Shown here in pieces: positions 1 to 8,550 of a stretch of 64,000 nucleotides of DNA. Positions within the stretch are counted from its first letter, which is position 1, and the number at the start of each line of letters is the position of its first letter. The position numbers and the translations under genes are program-made. Under the pieces are notes generated by a model. The model searched no databases and was not told where the DNA came from. It saw only the letters and a program-made list of their open reading frames with translations. The stretch is from Paenibacillus mangrovi (lineage in GTDB: Bacteria; Bacillota; Bacilli; Paenibacillales; Paenibacillaceae), in assembly GCF_022898935.1 (NCBI RefSeq), contig NZ_JALIRP010000004.1, forward strand, positions 372,001-436,000. Reading direction: 5' to 3'.

Positions 1-341
1 TAATCCACTACCGCGATGGCTGGAATGTAATAATCCAGTGCCTGCTGTGCAGAAATATCCTCTTCGATTCCCAGATTTGCATATAGACTCCGGTAGAAAA
101 TAGCCACTGCCAGTTCCTTGTCAGCACGAAAAAACTTCGAAGACCCGTATCCCGTTTCCCACTCCTGCTTCTCATTCGTATTTAGCACACTCGCTCCATC
201 TTGAACTGCTGTCCGGAGGGCTGTTACATACTTCATCTCCAGGTATTGCACCGTTTGCTGATCTCTGACTTGAAAGCCACTGAGCAGAAATAAGGGTACA
301 AAAATAACGGCAAAAACGATTGAAAAATCAGTAATCTTCAT
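1..341 (-). CDS. Small membrane-anchored protein of the Tad-like operon, C-terminus cut by window edge
   Basis: The reading frame opens with an ATG at 339-341 and runs off the left edge after about 113 residues without a stop. Residues 7-22 form a hydrophobic N-terminal segment (short MKITD head, then a helix ending in LLSG), so it should be anchored by its N-terminus with the rest outside the membrane. The start overlaps the end of the preceding gene by 14 bases, which implies translational coupling in the same operon. I recognise no family. By position and topology it resembles the other small pilin-like or TadE-like proteins beside it. Further operon genes probably continue to the left. 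Confidence 0.6.
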   Translation of the reverse strand, partial: MKITDFSIVFAVIFVPLFLLSGFQVRDQQTVQYLEMKYVTALRTAVQDGASVLNTNEKQEWETGYGSSKFFRADKELAVAIFYRSLYANLGIEEDISAQQALDYYIPAIAVVD

Positions 342-882
342 TAAGCACCATACCTCCGTATGGATATGCCAAAACAGGCGTACTGCCCGAGAAGGTCCCC
401 GAAACGAAATCCATCATCACGGTTCCTGCCGTACGATTGTTGTTTTTTACCGTAACTTTGAAAAAATCACCGACATTCATCCTGTACTTACGGGTATCCT
501 CATCTTTCTGATCCGTGCTATCCGGAAAAATGACCGACATGATATCAGCGGTATAATACCCTGCGTATGACACATCAATATCATGCTGAAATGTATCCGG
601 ATTCGCAGCATCCGTGTAAACGGGCGTATATTTCTTATGTAAATGCTCCATTTGTACTTCGAAATCATTGCCCGTGGCATATATCTCGTTCATGAAATCC
701 TGATACATGACCGGCGTAAGATAACCTTTGTTTCTAACCGCATCGACAAACTGCGTGACCGCGTTATACACCACGACCCTCGATAAGTCATCCTGTTTCT
801 GATACGCTCCAGCAGCCGGATAAATGAACATCAGCACGACGGCGATCAGTACAGCTACGAATTTAGAAACCATGCTGCTCAT
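328..882 (-). CDS. Pilin-like/TadE-like small secreted-domain protein
   Basis: This 184-residue protein has one hydrophobic segment near the N-terminus (about residues 7-26, ending in PAAGAY) and a soluble remainder rich in D, Y and T. The topology fits a membrane-anchored pseudopilin or TadE/F-type protein. I see no motif that fixes a family. Its ATG overlaps the stop of the upstream gene by 4 bases (ATGA), so it is co-translated with it. It sits downstream of a CpaF-like ATPase and a TadB/C-like platform, which is where minor pilins are found in Tad loci. The pilin role is inferred from context only. Confidence 0.6.
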   Translation of the reverse strand: MSSMVSKFVAVLIAVVLMFIYPAAGAYQKQDDLSRVVVYNAVTQFVDAVRNKGYLTPVMYQDFMNEIYATGNDFEVQMEHLHKKYTPVYTDAANPDTFQHDIDVSYAGYYTADIMSVIFPDSTDQKDEDTRKYRMNVGDFFKVTVKNNNRTAGTVMMDFVSGTFSGSTPVLAYPYGGMVLNEDY

Positions 883-1286
883 GGGTCAACCTCTCCCGCT
901 GACAACTTGTTGATATGGATCTCTATTAACTTTCCGTTGACATCCCTCTTATACATTGCGCGGTACCTCGCATCAAATTGAAAAATAGATTGCTGCATCA
1001 TCCAGACTGGATCATCTTCTGTTACTGGAGCGCTGTCAACTAAGATTTGGACTCCGTTTTTTATTTGATCCACCGTGATTATAATCGCTTGAGAGCCGCT
1101 GAACGTATCAGGCTTTGCGGTTTTTAGTGTTGTATAGACGCTTTTCGTCTGTCCTCCTGATACCAAGGAAGCTTCATCCAAAGCTGTATGGATGTGGCTG
1201 GTCAAGCCCAATGTGAAGTAGCAGGCACTCAGAAACAGAGCAACGGCCGCGCTTAGGGTAATCATGTTTTGCACATTTACGTTCAT
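879..1286 (-). CDS. Pilin-like small membrane protein
   Basis: This 135-residue protein starts MNVNVQNMITL and has a hydrophobic helix at about residues 8-28, followed by a hydrophilic domain. I recognise no named family. The layout (short N-terminal head, one helix, soluble C-terminal domain) matches the TadE/F-like and pseudopilin-like proteins of Tad or type II secretion loci. It lies 30 bases after the 160-residue pilin-like gene and overlaps the next gene by 4 bases. A Ser-Ala-Cys triplet lies inside the helix, but the context is not a convincing lipobox. Confidence 0.6.
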   Translation of the reverse strand: MNVNVQNMITLSAAVALFLSACYFTLGLTSHIHTALDEASLVSGGQTKSVYTTLKTAKPDTFSGSQAIIITVDQIKNGVQILVDSAPVTEDDPVWMMQQSIFQFDARYRAMYKRDVNGKLIEIHINKLSAGEVDP

Positions 1287-1316
1287 TCGTGCCCCTCCTT
1301 CCCTCCTTGTCTGCGA

Positions 1317-1799
1317 CTACTGTTCAAATATCAGCCCACGAACAACGTTCGATTTGTCTTTAATAATACTGGCTTTGAATTTACCGCTTGGATTGACGTA
1401 CTCATTACTGGACTCCATGCTCGTGTTTTTCAATTCGCCTTCTTTGTTATTGACATCGACTACCGATCCGTACTTATCATCGTTTACATCACTGCTAATA
1501 AACAGTCTGTTGCCATACCATTGACCACCTTTATTTTTACCTGTTTTCACCATAATGCCGAATTGATCCTTATCCCTGAATTTTCGAAGTGCGTTGGTTA
1601 CCTGAGAACCGCTGATACTCGTGCCATCGTAAACGGTAAATGCAGCCTGGGACAATTCCGTTTGAATGTCAGAGAAGTTATTCTGCGCTGTCTTGGTGGC
1701 TTCTTGAGCTGAAATAAACAAAATCACAACAATGGTAATCAATGCAATCGTAAGAAAAATACCTGCAGCAACCTTCAGTGCGCTTGAAGCGTTATTCAT
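1317..1799 (-). CDS. Pilin-like small membrane protein
   Basis: The protein has 160 residues: a short polar head (MNNASSALKVAAG), a very hydrophobic helix at about residues 11-30, a helical segment rich in A, Q and N, then a K/D/N-rich soluble domain. This is the shape of type IV pilin-like or TadE-like proteins that insert by the N-terminal helix and assemble through it. I see no classical prepilin-peptidase motif with an invariant G/E(+5) pair. It begins 14 bases after the stop of the TadB/C-like gene. The function is inferred from topology and operon position. Confidence 0.6.
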   Translation of the reverse strand: MNNASSALKVAAGIFLTIALITIVVILFISAQEATKTAQNNFSDIQTELSQAAFTVYDGTSISGSQVTNALRKFRDKDQFGIMVKTGKNKGGQWYGNRLFISSDVNDDKYGSVVDVNNKEGELKNTSMESSNEYVNPSGKFKASIIKDKSNVVRGLIFEQ

Positions 1800-1813
1800 T
1801 GGACAACAGCTCC

Positions 1814-3889
1814 TTAAATTTTTTGGATTTGTTCATAATACACATTCATCTGCATAAAGCTCATGACGATCAGCGGGATCACCAGGTACATAAAGACAAG
1901 AGCATACATGGGAGCAAAACCAAGCATTTTACCTATGCCACCTTTGGTATCAATCATCTTCTCGTATTCCTGCTTCCGCTGCTCAAAATAAAATGACATC
2001 TCGTTCTCAAGATCATCAAAAGCCTGGTCAATGGGAATTTTCTCAACACATAGGAGCAGCTTGTCCACAATCCTTTGAAATTCGGTTAAGCTGACTTCCT
2101 CCTTTAGTTGAGTGAGAGCCATTTCCGCGCCATGATCGTAATGCAGAACGCATTTCTGGATCGGCGCTTTAAAAATGATCGCGAAGCGATTCATCCATTC
2201 CAAAATCTCCTCGACCGATATCCGCTCCATTTCGCGCAGCATAGCAATCACCGTCTGAAACTGATAGACCTCATGCCTCATATCCATATAGCGGATTTTC
2301 CGCTGAAAATATAGGAGCCAAAGCGGAAGCTGATATCCAGCCCAGCCTACCAGGAGCGCAGCCAGAATCTCCCACCACTTGGTGTATTCCTCGTTATAGG
2401 CCTGGAGCTTAGAAAGAATCCGATAAGTGGTGTTGACTTTAAGATCTTTGCTGCTAGCATATGTATCCTCTCTCTCATTCAGCCTTGTGGCAATTTCGTC
2501 ATAACTGGCGGAAGAGGACATGCCTACTTCCTTCATAATCTCCTGATCCTGTTTACTAAGCTTCTCTCCTGACTCTCTCTGGCCGCTGGAGACTTGACCG
2601 AAAAAGCTGGTACCACTCACAGGATCGTGCAAAATGTGGATCTTTGCTGTCTGATGCAAAATCAGTATGGTGGTCATTGTTACGGCAAAGGCCAAAATGC
2701 AAAACGAGATTCTTCGGACGTAAAACCACTCGTATCTGAGATGGGTACTGCTTTCCTTAAGCAGACGGATGATTTTGGAATAAGCTGGTGTCGTAGGACG
2801 CGGAGCCATGAATGACACAGCAAACTTGAAAATACGGAAAGATGAAAGAAGCTGCTCCCAGGTCCTTTTCCTGTTTCCCGAACGATATGTCGTTTCAGTG
2901 TCCTGATGTAATCGCTGAAGCAATATGAATGACAAGATAATGACAAGATAAATAATAATTTTCGTGATATATCCCAATTTGCTCGTGTAAAATTCATCCA
3001 TAGCCGGAAAACTGCTGCGGGCCCATCTCTCTATCGGCTTGGTAAAAAACACCGGAGCAAGAGCAATCACATTCAGTCCCTTCAAAAGGTAATCCAGCTT
3101 GTCCCGCCGAAGAATTTCGAGATGGATTTCCTTGGTTAACCCGCTAAGTCCCTGCAGATAAATGGATCCCTGTTCTTTGACCTTGTCTCCAAACTCCATA
3201 ACCATATAGGAAATACCGGCAAAGGCTTTCAGAAACCGGTTCGGTGCCGTCTCATAAAATTTTTCCAGTTCCTGTGACGGTTCTTTCGCATTTAAAGCCT
3301 CGTATATTTTGCGGGTATGAATCGACGCCTCGTAGCCTGCTGTTTCGGCTGCCTCATACAATGCCTCATCGATCATCTCATGCTGCTGATACCGATGTCT
3401 GACTTCCGAGAACAAATCCACCATCTGAACCAGCAGACGTCTCTCCAAACGGTTCACGTACATATCGATCAGCAAGCTGTTGATGATTACAGCCGTCAGC
3501 AGCACCAGCAGCAGGAAGCTGAAGCTAGGATTAAGCATAAAAAGGATGATGCACGATAACATCAAAATGCCAAGGACAGCGATCGTAATCTTTGCGGTTT
3601 CATGCCTTAACCGGAATTCATCATATGCGTGAACACCTGATAACCGTTTTCTGATTCTTCGTAAATAGGCTGACAGCCAAGGAATTCTGGACATGGTCAC
3701 GTACCCTTTTTGCAAAAAACGTTTCCAATGTTCCCGTATGCCAATACTTCCAGACTGCGTTTTTCCATGAAACTCGGTCTGCAGTACTTGCTTTTGTCTG
3801 CTATTAATCCAGGACAAGAAAGCGAACGCTGCTCCAAATAGAACTAGGGATGAGATCAGGACAATAATTAAAACGGATTTAATATACAT
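1814..3889 (-). CDS. TadB-TadC-like inner membrane platform protein (apparent fusion)
   Basis: About 691 residues. There is an N-terminal helix (about 5-25), a helix pair (about 100-143), a cytoplasmic helical domain (about 160-265) and further helices (about 265-325). A second copy of the same plan follows: a helix near 395-412, one near 505-525, a helical domain, and a terminal helix near 660-680. Two T2SSF-like cytoplasmic domains in one chain suggest TadB and TadC fused. In Tad systems these proteins form the membrane platform driven by the CpaF/TadA ATPase, whose gene lies immediately upstream. I chose the ATG at 3889, overlapping the ATPase stop by 11 bases; an in-frame ATG at 3910 is also possible. 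Family assignment is from topology and context. Confidence 0.65.
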   Translation of the reverse strand: MYIKSVLIIVLISSLVLFGAAFAFLSWINSRQKQVLQTEFHGKTQSGSIGIREHWKRFLQKGYVTMSRIPWLSAYLRRIRKRLSGVHAYDEFRLRHETAKITIAVLGILMLSCIILFMLNPSFSFLLLVLLTAVIINSLLIDMYVNRLERRLLVQMVDLFSEVRHRYQQHEMIDEALYEAAETAGYEASIHTRKIYEALNAKEPSQELEKFYETAPNRFLKAFAGISYMVMEFGDKVKEQGSIYLQGLSGLTKEIHLEILRRDKLDYLLKGLNVIALAPVFFTKPIERWARSSFPAMDEFYTSKLGYITKIIIYLVIILSFILLQRLHQDTETTYRSGNRKRTWEQLLSSFRIFKFAVSFMAPRPTTPAYSKIIRLLKESSTHLRYEWFYVRRISFCILAFAVTMTTILILHQTAKIHILHDPVSGTSFFGQVSSGQRESGEKLSKQDQEIMKEVGMSSSASYDEIATRLNEREDTYASSKDLKVNTTYRILSKLQAYNEEYTKWWEILAALLVGWAGYQLPLWLLYFQRKIRYMDMRHEVYQFQTVIAMLREMERISVEEILEWMNRFAIIFKAPIQKCVLHYDHGAEMALTQLKEEVSLTEFQRIVDKLLLCVEKIPIDQAFDDLENEMSFYFEQRKQEYEKMIDTKGGIGKMLGFAPMYALVFMYLVIPLIVMSFMQMNVYYEQIQKI

Positions 3890-5789
3890 GTACACCGCCC
3901 CAGTGATCATTCAAAAAGTCACGGAACATAGAAGCATCCTCTGCTCCCATCTGTTCTGCCATTTCTTGAATGTTTTCCTCCGATATTGGGTCGCCTGCAA
4001 TGTATTTCCCGTTCTTATACTCCACGATATTACGAGACGTAAAGGTTCTTCGATGCGCTTGCCGTCTGTTCTCATATTGAAGTTCCAACAGCTGGCCAAG
4101 CATTTGCTTCATCGTGCTGTCTTTATGCAGGATCGGCTCCTCAAGAGGGGAATGGCTCTCCATGGGAATACACTCTGTTATCCGCTCGATATACCGTTTG
4201 CCGTCCGCGTCCCTCTTCATGTGAATATCAAAATTAATGACTTGAATGACCTGTTCTTCTGCAATATGCTCGTTGTGAAACACACCGATTTTGAGCAGAG
4301 AATTCCGCAGCGAGAAAACAAGGTCACGAAATGTCTTGGCATGATGGGTGAATACGGTAAACAAGCTGGCGACCTGAGACATCTGAATCATCCACGCCGC
4401 AACCTCATCGCTTGCAACCTCACCCAGGATGTTGACGGTACCGTCTGTTTTCTTCTGCAAATCCAGTCCCTCTTGACCGGATATCCGATCGGTTTCACGA
4501 AACGAGAGAATGTTTCTCCGGCTATATATTTTCCGCAGATGCAGCTCGAAAGCCATTTCCTGTACCCTCAGCGTATACGTGGGATCAATATGCTCCACCA
4601 TGGCCATCAGCAGTGTGGTTTTACCGGAGCCTTGGGCACCCGTTATGGCGGTAATCCGGCTTCCTTTCATCAGATAGGCTAGAAGCTCGATGGGCAGCTC
4701 GGCATTTTCTCCCGTGATTAATTGCTGGAGTGAAGCATTCGGAATATCAAACTTGCGTACAAAGAAAGCCCAAGATTCCGCAAATGGCGGTCTAACAACG
4801 ACAACACGTGAACCGTCTTTCATTTCATTGACCTTGTATCCATTGGATTCGGAAAGCTGTCCGGGATGATTGTATTTATAGATGTTTTGGCAGACCCGTT
4901 TAAGCTCCAGTTCCGATCCAAAGGATAGAAAGCCCATATGGATGGACTTGCCCTTATAAAAAACCCATACGCTCTCTGTTGCAGCAAATGGCTTGTGATC
5001 CTCAACCTCATCCTGCAGATACAGATGAAATCCATTGCTCCCGTATGTATCCAAGACGCCATCATCTGTTAAAATGCCATTCACACCACCGCTGATCCCA
5101 TCGATGCGTTGATCACGGAGATCGTCCACCACAGAAAATCCCTTATACTGCTGGTAAATCCGTTGTACGACAATATCCAGCTTCTCGCTAAATGTAAGAC
5201 CCGTATATTCAGCCATGAAAATCATCTCGATATCCTCGCCAGTCACCGCATATACCGGATATTCACCATAACCATTCAGGATTCGCGGTTCGGCAAGCCC
5301 ATAGCTTTCCAAGATACGGGATAACGCTTCCTGACCATACTGAATCTGATATAAATAAAATATAATTTCAAATTGATCCTGCGGCGTTAAACGAACGATT
5401 TCATCAAAGGGTATGGCCTCATCAATGTTTTCTGCCGTTAATCCAAAACTTTTGACTAGAAGATCCGCCATGAATTGCTTCACATATTGCTTTTCGCTTA
5501 GATCGCCTGAGATACAGTCCTTAAGCGCCTTACGGAGCTCGCTTCGCTTATTGAGTCTGCGTTTATATTCCTCTTCATGAAGACCCAGATCGGTCAGTTG
5601 ACTGTGCGTCAGTTCATGCAGCGTTTCTTTCACGAATTCGGTCATGTTTTCAATCGTATATTGTCCTGCTGTAATGTTTACTCCTATGGGAGGACGCCTG
5701 TAATCCAGCCATTTAATATATACAAGCAGCACCGCGAAGAGAACAATCAGCGCGATCAACAGCGTATTCATGATTATTCCCGGGATCAT
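3879..5789 (-). CDS. CpaF/TadA-like secretion ATPase with N-terminal membrane anchor
   Basis: This 636-residue protein belongs to the type II/IV secretion ATPase superfamily. It shows a Walker A (GAQGSGKTTLL, near residue 385), a Walker B-like NILGEVASDE about 80 residues later, and a following histidine-containing segment (FTHHAKT) in the place of the CpaF His box. It should power pilus or pseudopilus assembly through the adjacent TadB/C-like protein. The N-terminus carries a strong hydrophobic helix (about residues 6-25, then KWLDYRRPP), which is unusual because CpaF/TadA proteins are normally soluble. The start follows a strong AAAGGGGGG site, and the upstream gene ends with TAA directly before this ATG. 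Confidence 0.85.
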   Translation of the reverse strand: MIPGIIMNTLLIALIVLFAVLLVYIKWLDYRRPPIGVNITAGQYTIENMTEFVKETLHELTHSQLTDLGLHEEEYKRRLNKRSELRKALKDCISGDLSEKQYVKQFMADLLVKSFGLTAENIDEAIPFDEIVRLTPQDQFEIIFYLYQIQYGQEALSRILESYGLAEPRILNGYGEYPVYAVTGEDIEMIFMAEYTGLTFSEKLDIVVQRIYQQYKGFSVVDDLRDQRIDGISGGVNGILTDDGVLDTYGSNGFHLYLQDEVEDHKPFAATESVWVFYKGKSIHMGFLSFGSELELKRVCQNIYKYNHPGQLSESNGYKVNEMKDGSRVVVVRPPFAESWAFFVRKFDIPNASLQQLITGENAELPIELLAYLMKGSRITAITGAQGSGKTTLLMAMVEHIDPTYTLRVQEMAFELHLRKIYSRRNILSFRETDRISGQEGLDLQKKTDGTVNILGEVASDEVAAWMIQMSQVASLFTVFTHHAKTFRDLVFSLRNSLLKIGVFHNEHIAEEQVIQVINFDIHMKRDADGKRYIERITECIPMESHSPLEEPILHKDSTMKQMLGQLLELQYENRRQAHRRTFTSRNIVEYKNGKYIAGDPISEENIQEMAEQMGAEDASMFRDFLNDHWGGVHVY

Positions 5790-6638
5790 TTACGCCCCCC
5801 TTTCCACCAGCTTTAGGACAGAGGTCATCTCCAATTGTGTTAATATGTCTTTGGTCAATGAGCGTACACTTTCCAAAAAAGCAGCGGAAGGATGGCGGCT
5901 GTTCAAATTACGGCTTCGCTGTATATACGGAAGCACGCTTCTCATATTCCACGCATCCAAAAAATCCGTATTATAAGGGATTCCATGAATACTGCCCTTG
6001 TAACCGAATCTTCTTTTTACATTGTTTAACGTACAGTGTGAGTACTTGTCATACCGGCCCAGAACGACAATATGCGGTTTTTCCTTAATCACGGCGGGAC
6101 ACCGCCCGTCTTTGAAGAACAATTCCAATCCTTCAACGCACTGGTTCAAACTGACGACAATCAAGTCTGCAGCTTCCAACAGTGCAGTATCCCCACTCTC
6201 TTCGTTCGAATGAATGCCGCATCCGGCGTCTGCGATGACGAGATCATAGGACTGGTTGGCAACGGAACATATCGCTTGGATCAACTGTTTGCGATATCCG
6301 GGCATCGTTCCCTCCAGCTTGGCATTTCCCTGAATCAGATCAAGTCTGTCGGGAAGCAGCGGAAGCGTGTAATCCCGTAAATTTTCACGGTTTAACCTTC
6401 TATTCACACAAAGTCTCTCTATGGCATCCATACCATGATCCTGAAAGGAAATCAGAGATTGATCCAAAGTATATGCCCCTATTTGAAATGCTCCCTCAAT
6501 TCGTTCTTTCGCCATGCCGCCATGCGCTAACAGCAATTTCAGGCGGTAATCCATCCCCATGCTAATTGCAGCTGCTGCTGTGTGGGCGGAATTCCCGCTT
6601 CCTCCCTGTAGTGGACTCCAAAATACGACCGTACTCAT
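5790..6638 (-). CDS. TadZ/CpaE-like (ParA/MinD superfamily) protein with degenerate P-loop
   Basis: This 282-residue protein has the ParA/MinD layout: an N-terminal strand and P-loop-like turn (SPLQGGSGNSAHTA, residues 8-21), a YDLVIADAGCG segment resembling switch II, and a LIVVSLNQ strand. The usual KGGxGKT motif is replaced by LQGGSGNSA, so both the signature lysine and the P-loop lysine are missing. TadZ/CpaE proteins localise Tad machines and often have atypical Walker A motifs. Its start overlaps the upstream gene by 4 bases (ATGA) and its stop abuts the CpaF-like start. It is probably a localisation or scaffold factor with weak or no ATPase activity. Confidence 0.7.
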   Translation of the reverse strand: MSTVVFWSPLQGGSGNSAHTAAAAISMGMDYRLKLLLAHGGMAKERIEGAFQIGAYTLDQSLISFQDHGMDAIERLCVNRRLNRENLRDYTLPLLPDRLDLIQGNAKLEGTMPGYRKQLIQAICSVANQSYDLVIADAGCGIHSNEESGDTALLEAADLIVVSLNQCVEGLELFFKDGRCPAVIKEKPHIVVLGRYDKYSHCTLNNVKRRFGYKGSIHGIPYNTDFLDAWNMRSVLPYIQRSRNLNSRHPSAAFLESVRSLTKDILTQLEMTSVLKLVERGA

Positions 6639-7351
6639 GCTCTTCTCCTTTCCGCTACCCGAAGTAGGCGGTTAATTTGCTTCTGATTCCAATCCGTGAG
6701 CGTTTGAACCAGCTGGCATAGATTTCTTTTATACCTGCGAGTCAATGGCTTCATATGAACTCTCTTGATATGCTCATTCTGGAGCTTCAACGACATATCC
6801 AGCTCATTCCAGGGTATAATGACAGGTTCATCTTTCCAGCATACCGGCAGGTTGTTAAAATACCCATCCAGATAGGAAATGCCGAACCATTCATCTACTG
6901 CACGTACGACAACTTTAACCATTTCAGGATTTTTCCCATCTGGAAAATGGCGCTCTATCGCGTCTTTAAGCCAGCGGCTCCCCTGTTCAAGTGTCCAGAT
7001 TTCATAATCCGTCACCCATACGAGCGCTGAGGCTTCTCTCCAAAGCTCGGATGGACAAAAATTGTGAAGCTCTACATCATAAATAACGTAATCATATTTC
7101 TCCAAGCTACTTCCTAAGCTCTGCAAATGAGCTTCCAGTCTGTGTGCATCATCAAATCCGGTCGCAACGTCAAACCCTGCAAACTCGGTTAGCAATAACT
7201 TTTCATCCAGATGCCCGATATAAAAGGGATATTTCCTCTTCTCCGTTGCATCTATCAATAGTACGCTGTGATTTCCGGACACTAACATTTTGCTTATGTA
7301 TAACAAGGTCTCACTTTTATCACATTGGCCTGCGAAAATCCATGTATTCAA
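6635..7351 (-). CDS. ParA/TadZ-like protein with degenerate P-loop
   Basis: This 238-residue protein begins MNTWIFAGQCDKSETLLYISKM. A strand leads into a P-loop-like turn (GQCDKSETLL), then comes HSVLLIDAT, and YDYVIYDVELHN where ParA-type proteins carry the switch II strand; ALVWVTD follows. The fold prediction is a SIMIBI/ParA-like protein without a canonical GKT/S. It lies between the CpaB-like gene and the second TadZ-like gene and overlaps the latter by 4 bases. Two such proteins in tandem suggest a heterodimeric TadZ-like positioning or assembly factor. This is an inference; I cannot name a close homologue. Confidence 0.6.
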   Translation of the reverse strand: MNTWIFAGQCDKSETLLYISKMLVSGNHSVLLIDATEKRKYPFYIGHLDEKLLLTEFAGFDVATGFDDAHRLEAHLQSLGSSLEKYDYVIYDVELHNFCPSELWREASALVWVTDYEIWTLEQGSRWLKDAIERHFPDGKNPEMVKVVVRAVDEWFGISYLDGYFNNLPVCWKDEPVIIPWNELDMSLKLQNEHIKRVHMKPLTRRYKRNLCQLVQTLTDWNQKQINRLLRVAERRRA

Positions 7352-7407
7352 TGTTTCTCCAATCTCCTTTCCACTTTCGCTTACACATCGAAGTCAGCAT
7401 TTTGTTG

Positions 7408-8532
7408 CTATGGCTCTGTTGTTAGCTCACCCTTTTCCATTTGATTCTCATTCTTACTCTGTTCTAGCAGCTTATTGTCCTGAACCCCTCCGAGTGAATA
7501 AGCATCCTGTTTTGTATTCGCAGGTGCAGGATTGCTCTTCTCCCCCGGAACGACCGTTTCATTTCCTCTGGATTCGTCACCTGTCGATAAATCTTCAATA
7601 CGAAATCCCGAATCGTCGAAATCCGTGCTTGAACCAGTAGAGGAACTTCCGCTTTTATAAGTAGGCACAAATTCCGATACGGCGAAATTTTGGTTCGTCT
7701 TTTCTTCTCCAGCAGCCTTCACCAAATCTTTTTCCAAGGAAGCCCTTAAGGTTTCGGACAGCTTTTGCTCCGCTTTCTTAATAATATTAGGGTCGCTGTT
7801 AATGAGCTTAAGCACCTCTTTGTTCACAGGATACGTCGGGATGGCTCTATCCTGCATTTCAGGTTCGACATAGGTCACGGCATATAACTTGGCGTCATGC
7901 AGGTAGGCGTCAACCATTGCACTGGAAAAGGATAGAATCTCCTGCTCAGTCATGGTGATCCACATCGACGGTGTTAACAGCTTGTCAATTTTTTTCTTGG
8001 ATACAATGATGTAATCCTGTCCTGTAGGGAACTGGACGCGAATATCTATAACGTCGTGCTCTCTAAGATTTGACGGAAGCGTAACCACCTTCAATTCCCT
8101 GTTTCTGAGATCATCCAGCAGCGGCTCACGATAATAGATCATGGCATCCGTCAAAGCCGTTCCTTTCTTCAGCTCGATCTTGGCGATCTTCGCCTCGCTG
8201 CCATCGCTGCTTTGGATTAGATTGACCGGTGCCGCTCCAGGAGGCAGCTTGACCTGTACAAGATCCTTTGGTGTGATAACTTCACCCGCAGCAATATCCC
8301 TCGAAAGGACCCAGCTCGAGGCCATCTTCTTTTCTTCGTCAAGTCGAGCTTGTTCAAGCCTGGCGATTTGTTCGCGGTAGTCCTGCCTGATTTTGTTTTC
8401 CTTCGTATGATGTTGCATACTACTAACCACGGCATAGCTGGCAAATATAACTCCCACTGCTGCTGCTCCAGTCAGTCCGGCGTAAAGCATATGTCTTGTC
8501 CGCTGTCTCAGCTTTGACATGTATCGTTTCAT
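7408..8532 (-). CDS. CpaB/RcpC-like protein with SAF domain
   Basis: This 374-residue protein has a short basic head, one transmembrane helix (about residues 15-34), a helical stretch, then a SAF-type domain from about residue 70 (SRDIAAGEVITPKDLVQV and KKGTALTDAM are the recognisable parts). The C-terminal third is a low-complexity S/T/N/E-rich tail. CpaB/RcpC proteins are periplasmic or extracytoplasmic parts of Tad pilus machines, and SAF domains occur in flagellar FlgA and pilus CpaB chaperones. It follows the kinase gene by 18 bases. The Shine-Dalgarno GAGAGGAGA lies very close to this ATG; an ATG four codons later is an alternative start. Confidence 0.75.
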   Translation of the reverse strand: MKRYMSKLRQRTRHMLYAGLTGAAAVGVIFASYAVVSSMQHHTKENKIRQDYREQIARLEQARLDEEKKMASSWVLSRDIAAGEVITPKDLVQVKLPPGAAPVNLIQSSDGSEAKIAKIELKKGTALTDAMIYYREPLLDDLRNRELKVVTLPSNLREHDVIDIRVQFPTGQDYIIVSKKKIDKLLTPSMWITMTEQEILSFSSAMVDAYLHDAKLYAVTYVEPEMQDRAIPTYPVNKEVLKLINSDPNIIKKAEQKLSETLRASLEKDLVKAAGEEKTNQNFAVSEFVPTYKSGSSSTGSSTDFDDSGFRIEDLSTGDESRGNETVVPGEKSNPAPANTKQDAYSLGGVQDNKLLEQSKNENQMEKGELTTEP

Positions 8533-8550
8533 TCTCCTCTCGCACGGGAA

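Noticed and set aside
3888..4682. Open frame of 264 codons opposite the CpaF-like ATPase gene
   Set aside because: It is antisense to a clear ATPase with Walker motifs and shows no protein features.
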